A DNA stretch of 64,000 bases from Ramlibacter sp. Lineage in GTDB: Bacteria > Pseudomonadota > Gammaproteobacteria > Burkholderiales > Burkholderiaceae_C. The notes beneath the pieces were generated by a model, which did not search any database, was not told where the DNA came from, and worked only from the letters and a program-made list of their open reading frames with translations. Positions 36,622 through 44,496 of the stretch are shown here, one piece after another; within the stretch, counting starts at the first letter, position 1, and each line of letters begins with the position of its first letter. The DNA is taken from contig JADJPY010000012.1 of assembly GCA_016713005.1 (NCBI GenBank), positions 635,984-699,983 of the forward strand, given 5' to 3'. The position numbers and the translations under genes were made by a program.

Positions 36622-36894
36622 GTGAACAAGACCGATCTCATCGAGCACATCGCCAAACACGCCGACATTTCCAAAGCCGCCGCAACCCGCGCGCTGGAGT
36701 CCGTGATTGGTGCCGTGAAGACCACCCTGAAAAAAGGCGGCTCCGTGTCCTTGGTCGGATTCGGCACGTTTGCCGTCGGCAAACGAGCTGCCCGCAGCGG
36801 CCGGAACCCCCGCACCGGCGCTGCGATTAAAATCAAGGCTGCCAAGGTACCCAAGTTCCGGCCCGGCAAGGCGCTCAAGGATGCGCTGAACTGA
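36622..36894 (+). CDS. hupB: DNA-binding protein HU-beta
   Basis: HU is a small nucleoid protein that bends DNA. The 90-residue product begins NKTDLIEHIAKHADISKAAA and contains the beta-arm signature VGFGTFAVGKRAARSGRNPRTG. The start is a GTG at 36622, giving the canonical N-terminus; in-frame sequence upstream is not HU-like. It is followed at once by the tRNA-Val gene and then ppiD, the same order seen in many betaproteobacteria. Confidence 0.95.
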   Translation: MNKTDLIEHIAKHADISKAAATRALESVIGAVKTTLKKGGSVSLVGFGTFAVGKRAARSGRNPRTGAAIKIKAAKVPKFRPGKALKDALN

Positions 36895-36908
36895 AGGTTG
36901 AACCCTGG

Positions 36909-36984
36909 GGGTGCTTAGCTCAGCTGGTAGAGCGGCGCCCTTACAAGGCGTAGGTCGGCGGTTCGAACCCGTCAGCACCCACCA
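36909..36984 (+). tRNA. tRNA-Val (anticodon TAC)
   Basis: The 76-nt gene folds as a full cloverleaf. The acceptor is GGGTGCT/AGCACCC, the anticodon loop CTTACAA lies in stem GCGCC/GGCGT, the T-loop is TTCGAAC, and the CCA end is encoded. It sits 14 bases past hupB and 60 bases before ppiD. Confidence 0.97.
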
Positions 36985-36991
36985 CACAGGC

Positions 36992-37026
36992 AAAGGCGAA
37001 CAACCTGTTCGCCTTTTTGTTTTTTG
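36992..37026 (+). terminator. Intrinsic terminator after tRNA-Val
   Basis: An 11-bp perfect stem (AAAGGCGAACA with TGTTCGCCTTT, loop ACC) is followed by TT-G-TTTTTT. It ends 17 bases before the ppiD start codon, so ppiD needs either readthrough or a promoter overlapping this hairpin. Confidence 0.85.
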
Positions 37027-37043
37027 TTCCGGAGATTCCGAGC

Positions 37044-38993
37044 ATGTTTGATTTCGTCCGTCGGCACATCAAGATCATGCAGATCCTGCTGTTTCTGCTG
37101 ATCGTGCCCTCGTTTATGCTGGTCGGCCTTGACGGTTACAACCGCATGGATGGAAAGGGCGCCGCGGTTGCCAAAGTCGACGGCGTCGACATTTCGCAGA
37201 CCGAATGGGACGAAGCCCACAAGCAGGAGGTCGAGCGCCTTCGCGGTTCGATGCCCAACCTGGACCCAAAGCTCCTGGACACGCCGCAGGCCAAATACGC
37301 CACGCTGGAGCGCCTGGTGCGCGATCGCGTGTTGCGCGTGGCCGGCGAGCGGCTTTCGCTGGTGACCAGCGACCAGCGGCTGGCGCGTGACCTGCAGGAC
37401 AACCCCAGCATTGCCGCTTTGCGGCGCGCGGATGGCACGCTGGACATGGAGCGTTACCGCCAGCTCGTGGGTTCGCAGGGGATGTCACCCGAAATGTTCG
37501 AGGCGCGTGTTCGGGCGGATCTCTCGCAGCGCCAGGTGCTAGGAGGGCTGGGTGTGTCCGGCCTTTCGGCCACGTCGGCGGCAGATGCGGCGCTCAATGC
37601 CTATTTCGAGCGGCGTCAGGTGCAGGTCGCGGCTTTCACCACGGCGGAGTACGCCGCCCGTGTGAACCCGACAGACGCCGAACTCGAGCAGTTCCACAAG
37701 GACAATCCGCAACTGTTCCAGGCCGCCGAGCAGGCCAATATCGAGTATCTGGTGCTGGACGCGGAGGCGCTGCGCAAGGCCATCACCCTCAGTGAAGCGG
37801 ATGTGCGCACCTACTACGACCAGAACGCCGCACGCCTGTCCGGCAAGGAAGAGCGTCGGGCCAGCCACATCCTGATCACCGCTCCCGCCAGCGCCCCGGC
37901 CGTCCAGCGCCAGCAGGCGCGGGCCAAGGCCGAAGAGCTGCTGGCGCAGGTCCGCAAAGCCCCGGACACATTTGCCGAAGTCGCCAAGAAGAATTCGCAG
38001 GACCCTGGCTCGGCGCCCAATGGTGGCGACCTGGACTTCTTTGCCCGCGGTGCAATGGTCAAGCCGTTTGAAGAAGCAGCGTTTGCGCTGAAGAAGGGCG
38101 ACATCAGCGATCTGGTGGAGTCCGAATTCGGCTACCACATCATCCGGTTGACCGACATCAAGGCGCCGAAGGCGCGCAGCTTTGAAGAAATGCGCCCCGA
38201 GATCGAGGCCGACCTGAAGAAGCAGCAGGCCCAGCGCAAGTTTGCCGAATCGGCGGATGCGTTCACCAACGGTGTGTACGAACAGTCCGACAGCCTCAAG
38301 CCCACGGCGGACCGCCTGAAGCTGGAAGTTCGCACGGCCACCGGCGTGACACGGACGCCTGCGCCTGGCACGACCGGCATTCTGGCCAACCCCAAACTGT
38401 TGGCCGCGCTGTTCTCCAGCGACGTGGTGCAGAACAAGCGCAACACCGAAGCGGTGGAGACCGGCGCCAGCCAGCTGGTGTCGGCCCGCATAGCCCAATA
38501 TCAACCGGCGCGCACGCTGCCGTTTGCCGAGGTGCGCGAGCGCGTGCGCGAGCGTCTGCTGGCCGCGCGTGGCGCCGAACTGGCGCGCAAGGACGGCCAG
38601 GAAAAACTGGCCGCCTGGAAGGCTGCACCTGCAACCGCCGGTCTTCCCGAGGCCGTGGTGGTTTCGCGGGCAGAGACGCGCAAGCTCCCGGCCAAGGTGG
38701 TGGATGCTGCCTTGCGCGCCGATCCGACCGTGCTGCCGGCCTGGGTGGGCGTTGACCTGGGGGCGCAGGGATACGCGGTGGTTCGTGTCAACGAGGTGCT
38801 GCCACGCGAGGTGCCTGCGGCCGCCGCTGCGGCCCAGGACAGGGCCCAATACGCCCAGTGGTGGACCAGCGCCGAAGGGATGGCCTACTACTCACTGCTG
38901 CGCGACCGCTACAAGGTGCGCATCATTGCGCCCAAGCCGCCGCCCGCGTCCGCCGCCGATGCGCTGGCCACCGCGGTGCAGGGTCGCTCCTGA
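37044..38993 (+). CDS. ppiD: Peptidylprolyl isomerase, PpiD/SurA-like periplasmic chaperone
   Basis: This 649-residue protein is anchored by one N-terminal helix (MQILLFLLIVPSFMLVGLDG). It has a SurA-N-like chaperone region and a central parvulin domain (RRASHILITAP; DPGSAPNGGDLDFFARGAMVKPFEEAAF; FGYHIIRLTDI), followed by a C-terminal chaperone-like region. PpiD works at the periplasmic side of the translocon on newly exported proteins. The position just after hupB and tRNA-Val is conserved. The ATG at 37044 follows GGAG. Confidence 0.93.
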   Translation: MFDFVRRHIKIMQILLFLLIVPSFMLVGLDGYNRMDGKGAAVAKVDGVDISQTEWDEAHKQEVERLRGSMPNLDPKLLDTPQAKYATLERLVRDRVLRVAGERLSLVTSDQRLARDLQDNPSIAALRRADGTLDMERYRQLVGSQGMSPEMFEARVRADLSQRQVLGGLGVSGLSATSAADAALNAYFERRQVQVAAFTTAEYAARVNPTDAELEQFHKDNPQLFQAAEQANIEYLVLDAEALRKAITLSEADVRTYYDQNAARLSGKEERRASHILITAPASAPAVQRQQARAKAEELLAQVRKAPDTFAEVAKKNSQDPGSAPNGGDLDFFARGAMVKPFEEAAFALKKGDISDLVESEFGYHIIRLTDIKAPKARSFEEMRPEIEADLKKQQAQRKFAESADAFTNGVYEQSDSLKPTADRLKLEVRTATGVTRTPAPGTTGILANPKLLAALFSSDVVQNKRNTEAVETGASQLVSARIAQYQPARTLPFAEVRERVRERLLAARGAELARKDGQEKLAAWKAAPATAGLPEAVVVSRAETRKLPAKVVDAALRADPTVLPAWVGVDLGAQGYAVVRVNEVLPREVPAAAAAAQDRAQYAQWWTSAEGMAYYSLLRDRYKVRIIAPKPPPASAADALATAVQGRS

Positions 38994-39004
38994 GCCCTGG
39001 CGGC

Positions 39005-39010
39005 TATAAT
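39005..39010 (+). promoter_or_regulatory. -10 element of the tRNA-His promoter
   Basis: A perfect TATAAT lies 12 bases upstream of the tRNA-His gene, just past the ppiD stop. No clear -35 element is visible at the expected distance. Confidence 0.55.
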
Positions 39011-39021
39011 TTCGCCTTCGT

Positions 39022-39098
39022 GGTGGCTGTAGCTCAGTTGGTAGAGTCCCAGATTGTGATTCTGGTCGTCGTGGGTTCGAGTCCCATCAGCCACCCCA
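39022..39098 (+). tRNA. tRNA-His (anticodon GTG)
   Basis: A cloverleaf with acceptor GTGGCTG/CAGCCAC, anticodon loop TTGTGAT in stem CCAGA/TCTGG, T-loop TTCGAGT, and encoded CCA. The extra 5' G typical of tRNA-His is encoded at 39022 opposite discriminator C. Confidence 0.97.
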
Positions 39099-39102
39099 CA
39101 TG

Positions 39103-39130
39103 AAAAAGCCCGCTTTCGGCGGGCTTTTTT
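39103..39130. terminator. Intrinsic terminator after tRNA-His
   Basis: The stem AAAAAGCCCGC / GCGGGCTTTTT with loop TTTCG has A- and T-runs on both sides. It can therefore also end the minus-strand quinone oxidoreductase transcript. Confidence 0.88.
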
Positions 39131-39175
39131 GTGGGCACCAGGCGCAGGCGACCGACCTGCTTCAGTACTGGCGCA

Positions 39176-40150
39176 TCAATTCACCATCACCAGCTTGCCC
39201 ATCACGCCGCGTGAGCCCATGTGGGCATAGGCGGCCTTCAGTTCGGCCATGGGCATGGTGCGGTCGATCACCGGCTTGATCTTGCCCTGCCCGTACCACT
39301 GGCCCAGTTCGGCCATCATGGCGGCGTTGGCCTTGGGTTCGCGGCGAGCGAAGTCGCCCCAGAACACCCCCACGATGGAGGCGCCCTTGAGCAGCGCCAG
39401 ATTCAGCGGCAGCGCGGGGATCGGGCCCGCAGCAAAGCCCACCACCAGGTAGCGGCCGCGCCATGCGATTGAGCGGAACGCCGCTTCGGAGAAATCCCCA
39501 CCCACCGGGTCGTAGATCACGTCCGGGCCTTTGCCTTCGGTGGCGGCCTTGACGGCTTCGCGCAGGTTCTCCTTGGTGTAGTTGATGGTCGCGTCGGCGC
39601 CGATGCGCTTGCACAGCTCGCACTTTTCGTCGGTGGAGGCGGCGGCGATCACGCGCGCGCCCATGGCCTTGGCAATCTGGATGGCCGACGTGCCCACGCC
39701 GCCGGCGGCGCCCAGCACCAGCACCGTCTCGCCGGCCTTGAGCTGGGCGCGGTCCACCAGCGCATGGTGCGAGGTGGCATAGATCATGATGAAGGCCGCC
39801 GCATCCACGTGCGAAAAGCCGGGCGGCAGCGGCATGCACAGCGCCGCCGGAGCCAGCGTGTGTGTGCCAAATCCACCCGTGCCCGACAGGCAGGCGATGT
39901 TCTGGCCGACCTTGAGGTGGCTCACGCCTTCGCCCACCGCCTGCACCACGCCGGCGTACTCCGAGCCGGGCACGAAGGGCAGTGGCGGCTTCATCTGGTA
40001 CTTGTTCTGCACGATCAGCAGGTCGGGGAAGTTCAGGCTCGCGGCCTTGATCTCCACCAGCACCTGGCCGGGGCCGGGCACAGGGGTGGGCAGTTCCTTC
40101 CAGGTCAGGGCATCAACGCCCACGGGGTTTTCACAAAGCCAGGCGTGCAT
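39176..40150 (-). CDS. NADPH:quinone oxidoreductase-like zinc-independent MDR enzyme
   Basis: This 324-residue medium-chain dehydrogenase/reductase has the GroES-like N-terminus (VEIKAASLNFPDLLIVQ; FVPGSEYAGVV) and the Rossmann motif VLVLGAAGGVGTSAIQIAK. The catalytic zinc ligands of alcohol dehydrogenases are absent, which points to the quinone oxidoreductase branch that reduces quinones or enones with NADPH. I chose ATG 40150, where the family N-terminus begins. It diverges from surE and faces tRNA-His. Confidence 0.9.
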   Translation of the reverse strand: MHAWLCENPVGVDALTWKELPTPVPGPGQVLVEIKAASLNFPDLLIVQNKYQMKPPLPFVPGSEYAGVVQAVGEGVSHLKVGQNIACLSGTGGFGTHTLAPAALCMPLPPGFSHVDAAAFIMIYATSHHALVDRAQLKAGETVLVLGAAGGVGTSAIQIAKAMGARVIAAASTDEKCELCKRIGADATINYTKENLREAVKAATEGKGPDVIYDPVGGDFSEAAFRSIAWRGRYLVVGFAAGPIPALPLNLALLKGASIVGVFWGDFARREPKANAAMMAELGQWYGQGKIKPVIDRTMPMAELKAAYAHMGSRGVMGKLVMVN

Positions 40151-40258
40151 GGGGTCTCCGGAGCAGGTGCAAAGGCCTGCATGATACGGACCGGGCCTGT
40201 CCTGCGTTGTCCCAGCAGCGACGCCTACAATTCCTGCAACCCCACCCCTGCCGGCGCA

Positions 40259-41023
40259 ATGAACATCCTGATCTGCAACGACGATGGCTACCAGGCGCCC
40301 GGCATCGTGGCGCTGTACGAGGCGCTGAAAGACCTGGCCGACGTCGAGGTGGTTGCGCCCGAGCACAACAACAGCGCCAAATCCAATGCGCTGACGCTGC
40401 ACTCGCCGCTGTACGTGCACCGCGCCGCCAACGGCTTTCGCTACGTCAACGGGACGCCGGCGGACTGTGTGCACATCGCGCTCACCGGTCTGCTGGGCTA
40501 CCGGCCCGATCTGGTGGTCAGCGGCATCAACAACGGTGCCAACATGGGCGACGACACCATCTACTCGGGCACGGTGGGCGCCGCGATGGAGGGTTACCTG
40601 TTCGGCGTCCCTGCGATCGCGTTCTCGCAGACCGAAAAAGGCTGGCAGCACCTGGATGCGGCCGCGCAGACCGCCGCCCGCCTGGTGTCCCAGGTCATGC
40701 GCCACAAGCTGGCGGGCGGCGCGCCCTGGCTGCTCAACGTCAACATCCCCTGCCTGCCGCTGGCCGACATCAAGCCGGCCAGGGTGTGCCGGCTGGGCCG
40801 CCGGCACGCGGCCGAAAAAGTCATCACCCAGGAAAGCCCGCGTGGCGAGACCATGTACTGGATCGGCAGCGCCGGCCCGGCCAAGGACGACGCCGAGGGG
40901 ACGGATTTCCACGCCACCGCGCAGGGCCACGTGGCGATGACGCCCCTGAAGGTGGATCTCACCGACCACGACCACCTGGCGTACTGGGCGCAGACCGCAG
41001 CGCGGCTGCACGAAGCGCCATGA
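40259..41023 (+). CDS. surE: 5'/3'-nucleotidase SurE
   Basis: SurE dephosphorylates nucleoside monophosphates and short polyphosphates under stress. The 254-residue protein has the N-terminal NDDGYQAPGI, the NNSAKSNALT segment and SGINNGANMGDDTIYSGTVG, all of which line the metal site. It is the first gene of a surE-pcm-nlpD-rpoS series with overlapping or closely spaced frames; its stop overlaps the pcm ATG (ATGA at 41020). Confidence 0.96.
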   Translation: MNILICNDDGYQAPGIVALYEALKDLADVEVVAPEHNNSAKSNALTLHSPLYVHRAANGFRYVNGTPADCVHIALTGLLGYRPDLVVSGINNGANMGDDTIYSGTVGAAMEGYLFGVPAIAFSQTEKGWQHLDAAAQTAARLVSQVMRHKLAGGAPWLLNVNIPCLPLADIKPARVCRLGRRHAAEKVITQESPRGETMYWIGSAGPAKDDAEGTDFHATAQGHVAMTPLKVDLTDHDHLAYWAQTAARLHEAP

Positions 41024-41814
41024 CGCGCCGTCCCGCCTTTCCGGTACGGCTGGAGCGCGTGGCGCCACCCCCGGATGCTATAAAAAGGATAGCTAACTAT
41101 CCAGCATTGACGGGGGCTGGAGGCCTGAAACAGTCTCAAAAACCAGGTCAGCCGGTCCCGCAGGGCGTCGGACTCGATTCGTCGGCGGTTCGCGCGCGCA
41201 TGGTGCAGCGCCTGGCCGCCGGGGGCGTGAGCGACCCGCAGGTGCTGGCGGCGCTGGGCGCGGTGGAGCGCCACCGCTTTGTCGACAGCGCGCTGGTCAA
41301 CCAGGCCTACGAGGACACCAGCCTGCCCATCGGGCTGGCGCAGACCATCTCCAAGCCCAGCGTCGTGGCGCGCATGATCGAGCTGCTGCGCAACGGGGCC
41401 GCCGGCCCGCTGGGTCGCGTGCTGGAGATCGGCACCGGCTGCGGCTACCAGGCGGCGGTGCTCAGCCATGTGGCGCGCGAGGTCTACAGCATCGAGCGCC
41501 TGCGCGGGCTGCACGACAAGGCGCGCGAGAACCTGCGACCGCTGCGCCTGCCCAATGTGCACCTGCTGCTGGGCGACGGCATGCTGGGGTATGCGCGCGG
41601 CGCGCCCTATGCGGCCATCATCGCCGCCGCTGGCGGCGAGGCGATTCCCGCCGCGTGGACGGACCAGCTGGCGGTGGGTGGGCGCATCGTCGCGCCCATG
41701 GTCACGGCCAGCGGGACCCAGGCGCTGGTGGTGGTGGAACGCACCGAACGCGGTCTCGTGCAGAAGTTGCTTGAGGCGGTCCACTTTGTCCCCCTAAAAT
41801 CGGGCATCGCTTGA
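41020..41814 (+). CDS. pcm: Protein-L-isoaspartate O-methyltransferase
   Basis: Pcm repairs isoaspartyl residues in aged proteins using S-adenosylmethionine. The 264-residue protein has the SAM motif VLEIGTGCGYQAAVLSH and the family segments FVDSALVNQAYEDTSLPIG and QTISKPSVVARMIELL. It is longer than the ~208-residue E. coli enzyme because of an N-terminal extension. Residues about 20-35 of that extension come from a sense copy of the dispersed 48-nt repeat, so the extension is repeat-derived rather than part of the catalytic fold. Coupled to surE by ATGA. Confidence 0.94.
   Translation: MTRRPAFPVRLERVAPPPDAIKRIANYPALTGAGGLKQSQKPGQPVPQGVGLDSSAVRARMVQRLAAGGVSDPQVLAALGAVERHRFVDSALVNQAYEDTSLPIGLAQTISKPSVVARMIELLRNGAAGPLGRVLEIGTGCGYQAAVLSHVAREVYSIERLRGLHDKARENLRPLRLPNVHLLLGDGMLGYARGAPYAAIIAAAGGEAIPAAWTDQLAVGGRIVAPMVTASGTQALVVVERTERGLVQKLLEAVHFVPLKSGIA
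41077..41124 (+). repeat. 48-nt dispersed repeat, copy 8 (inside pcm, sense)
   Basis: GCTATAAAAAGGATAGC, an 18-nt spacer ending CCAGCATTGAC, GGGGGCTGGAGGC, then CTGAAA. The CCAGC and GCTGG arms can form a second hairpin. Confidence 0.88.
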
Positions 41815-41825
41815 AGGGATTGTTC

Positions 41826-42683
41826 ATGACTGGTGTGCGTGCCTCGGCTCTGGGTGTGATGGCGCTGGCCGCGCTGATCGGCGTGTCTGGCTGCAGCTTC
41901 CGCTCCGGTACCCGCGCACCCGTGGAAGACCGGGGCGCCGCTGTCCCGCCGCCGCCAGTGGTCGCGGTCGACCCGGCCAAATCGCAGCCTCCGGGATTTG
42001 AAAACGCCGGCAAGCCCGGCTACTACACCGTCAAGCCCGGCGACCGGCTGATGCGCATCGCGCTGGACCACGGTCAGGCATGGCGCGACATTGCGCGCTG
42101 GAACAACCTCGCGGACCCCAATGTGATCGAAGTCGGGCAGGTGCTGAGGGTCATCCCGCCAGTGGATGTGGCTGTGGCGGTTGCCCGTCCGGTCAGCACG
42201 CCCAGCGCCACGCCGTCGGCTGTGCCGCCGGCGGGTGCCGCCAGCGGCGCTGCCCGGCCGGCCAGTGCCGCCCCCGTTGCGGCCGCACCGGTGGCCGCGC
42301 CAGCGGCCAGCGGCGACGAGCTGTCCTGGCTGTGGCCGGCGTCCGGTGCCGTGGTGGCAGGCTTTGACGAGGCGCGCAACAAGGGTCTGGGCATCGGCGG
42401 CAACGCGGGAGACCCGGTTCTGGCCTCGGCCGACGGCAAGGTTGTCTATGCGGGTTCGGGATTGCGCGGCTACGGCAATCTGGTGATCCTCAAGCACAAC
42501 AACACCTACCTCAGTGCCTACGCGCACAACCAGACCCTGCTGGTCAAGGAAGAGCAGACCGTGCGCCGCGGCCAGAAGATCGCCGAGATGGGCAACAGCG
42601 ACGCCGACCGGGTCAAGCTGCACTTTGAGATCCGCCGCCAGGGCAAGCCCGTCGACCCGGCGCAGCTGCTTCCCACCAGGTAG
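41826..42683 (+). CDS. nlpD: NlpD-like lipoprotein (LysM + degenerate M23 domain)
   Basis: NlpD activates periplasmic amidases during cell separation. This 285-residue protein has a lipoprotein signal (LAALIGVSGC), one LysM domain (YYTVKPGDRLMRIALDHGQAW), an Ala/Pro linker (about residues 120-160) and a C-terminal LytM/M23 domain (DPVLASADGKVVYAGSGLRGYG; LHFEIRRQGKPVDP). The first zinc-ligand motif of active M23 peptidases (H-x3-D) is replaced by FDEARNKGLGIGG, so it is probably a non-catalytic activator like E. coli NlpD. ATG 41826 is preferred over an in-frame TTG five codons earlier because AAGGGA is spaced for it. rpoS follows after four bases. Confidence 0.92.
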   Translation: MTGVRASALGVMALAALIGVSGCSFRSGTRAPVEDRGAAVPPPPVVAVDPAKSQPPGFENAGKPGYYTVKPGDRLMRIALDHGQAWRDIARWNNLADPNVIEVGQVLRVIPPVDVAVAVARPVSTPSATPSAVPPAGAASGAARPASAAPVAAAPVAAPAASGDELSWLWPASGAVVAGFDEARNKGLGIGGNAGDPVLASADGKVVYAGSGLRGYGNLVILKHNNTYLSAYAHNQTLLVKEEQTVRRGQKIAEMGNSDADRVKLHFEIRRQGKPVDPAQLLPTR

Positions 42684-42687
42684 CATC

Positions 42688-43659
42688 ATGAGCAAGCGCA
42701 CCGGAAAGAGCTCTCCCGCCCGACCGGATGCGCCAGATGCGGACAACGCGGGCGAGGCGACCACGCCCGACATGCCCACGGCAGTGCCCCTGGAAGCCGG
42801 CACCGGCGAAACCGACGACACCCTGACCCTGTACCTGCGCGACATCCGCCGCACCGCGCTGTTCACCCCCGAGGAAGAATACGAGACGGCCCTGCGCGCG
42901 CGCTCAGGGGACTTTGCCGCCCGCCAGAGCATGATCGAGCACAACCTGCGCCTCGTGGTCAGCATCGCCAGGAGCTACCTGGGCCGCGGCGTGCCGCTGG
43001 CCGACCTGATCGAGGAAGGCAATCTGGGCCTGATGCACGCCATTGACAAATTCGAGCCGGAGCGGGGTTTCCGTTTTTCCACCTACGCCACCTGGTGGAT
43101 CCGCCAGTCGGTGGAGCGCGCCGTCATCAACCAGGCCCGTGTGATCCGCCTGCCGGTGCATGTGGTGCGCGAACTGCAGCAGGTGCTGCGGGCGCGGCGC
43201 ACGCTGGAGAACGACCCGGCCTTCATCGCCCGGCGGCCCGACGGGGTGCGGGTGGAAGACGTGGCCGCGCTGCTGGGGCGTGACGTGCAGGGCGTGGCCG
43301 ACCTGCTGGCGCTGGCCGAGAACCCGCGCTCGCTGGACGCGGTGGCCGAGCACGGGGACGATGACTTCACTCTGGGCGACATGCTGCCTGCCGATGCTGC
43401 GCAGGACCCCAGCGGTGTGACACAGAGCCATGAAGTGGGTCGCCTCATCGACAGCTGGATCGAGGTGCTGTCGGGCCGTGAGCGCGAGATCCTCACAGGC
43501 CGCTTTGGACTGCACGACAGCGACCCCGAGACGCTGGAGACGCTGAGCGACCGCCTGGGCCTGACGCGCGAGCGCGTGCGCCAGATCCAGAACGAGGCCC
43601 TGCTCAAGTTGCGCCGCCAGATGGCGCGCAAGGGCATTGGCAAGGAAGCACTGCTGTAG
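42688..43659 (+). CDS. rpoS: RNA polymerase sigma factor RpoS (stationary phase/stress)
   Basis: This 323-residue sigma-70-family protein lacks region 1.1. It has region 1.2/2 (TLYLRDIRRTALFTPEEEYE; EEGNLGLMHAIDKFEPERG; RFSTYATWWIRQSVERAVI), region 3 (VAEHGDDDFTLGDMLPADAA) and region 4.2 (LTRERVRQIQNEALLKLRR). Its place right after nlpD, as in many proteobacteria, and its length fit RpoS rather than RpoH or RpoD. It would direct the general stress and stationary-phase response. The main rpoS promoter commonly lies inside nlpD; I did not pinpoint one here. Confidence 0.95.
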   Translation: MSKRTGKSSPARPDAPDADNAGEATTPDMPTAVPLEAGTGETDDTLTLYLRDIRRTALFTPEEEYETALRARSGDFAARQSMIEHNLRLVVSIARSYLGRGVPLADLIEEGNLGLMHAIDKFEPERGFRFSTYATWWIRQSVERAVINQARVIRLPVHVVRELQQVLRARRTLENDPAFIARRPDGVRVEDVAALLGRDVQGVADLLALAENPRSLDAVAEHGDDDFTLGDMLPADAAQDPSGVTQSHEVGRLIDSWIEVLSGREREILTGRFGLHDSDPETLETLSDRLGLTRERVRQIQNEALLKLRRQMARKGIGKEALL

Positions 43660-43698
43660 CCGGTACGCCGCCCGCTGGCGCGCTGGTACAGTGCCCGC

Positions 43699-44484
43699 AT
43701 GAGCTGGCCCGTCCTCGTCTTTGACATCGAATCCATCCCCGACATTGCGGGCCTGCGTGCGTTGCGCGACGACCCTCCCGAGTGGACCGACGCGCAGGTG
43801 CATGCCGCCTGGGTGCAGGAGCGCAAGGACAAGGGGCAGGGCGACTTCATGCCGCTGCACCTGCAGCGCATCCTGGTCATCTCGTGCGTGTTCCGCAACG
43901 CCGAGGGGCTGCGCGTGCACTCGTTCGTGGACCGGGATGGCGCGAGCGAAGGCAAGGTGGTGCAGACCTTCTTCAACACCATCGAAAAGCACGTGCCCCA
44001 GCTGGTGAGCTGGAACGGCGGCGGCTTTGACCTGCCGGTGTTGCACTACCGCGGCCTCAAGCACGGCGTGGTGGCCGACAAGTACTGGGACCTGGGCGAT
44101 GACGACCGCGAGTTCAAGTGGAACAACTACATCAGCCGCTACCACCTGCGTCACCTGGACCTGATGGACCTGCTGGCGCTGTACCAGCCCAAGAACAACG
44201 CGCCGCTGGACGCCATGGCCAAGCTTTGCGGCTTCCCCGGCAAGCTGGGGATGGACGGCTCGCAGGTGTACGGCGCGTACGTGGACGGCAAGCTGGACGA
44301 GATCCGCCGCTATTGCGAGACGGACGTGATGAACACCTACCTGCTGTACTGCCGCTTCCAGAAAATGCGCGGTGGCCTGACCGAGAAGGAATACGACCAG
44401 GAGATCGCGGTCGTGAAGGACACGCTGGGCAACCTCGCGCCCACCGAGGCCCACTGGCAGGAGTACCTGGCCGCCTGGGGCTGA
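43699..44484 (+). CDS. Predicted 3'-5' exonuclease related to the PolB exonuclease domain
   Basis: This 261-residue DEDD-type nuclease contains the exonuclease I motif DIESIPD near the N-terminus, the Exo II-like SWNGGGFDLPVLHYRGL and the Exo III-like YCETDVMNTYLLYCRF. It matches the family of stand-alone exonucleases related to DNA polymerase B proofreading domains. Its cellular role is not established. It lies 39 bases after rpoS and 12 bases before rlmD. Confidence 0.9.
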   Translation: MSWPVLVFDIESIPDIAGLRALRDDPPEWTDAQVHAAWVQERKDKGQGDFMPLHLQRILVISCVFRNAEGLRVHSFVDRDGASEGKVVQTFFNTIEKHVPQLVSWNGGGFDLPVLHYRGLKHGVVADKYWDLGDDDREFKWNNYISRYHLRHLDLMDLLALYQPKNNAPLDAMAKLCGFPGKLGMDGSQVYGAYVDGKLDEIRRYCETDVMNTYLLYCRFQKMRGGLTEKEYDQEIAVVKDTLGNLAPTEAHWQEYLAAWG

Positions 44485-44496
44485 GACAATCGGGGC

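Noticed and set aside
42688..43659. Alternative assignment of the second sigma factor as RpoH
   Set aside because: Its position directly after nlpD and its region 1.2 sequence favour RpoS.
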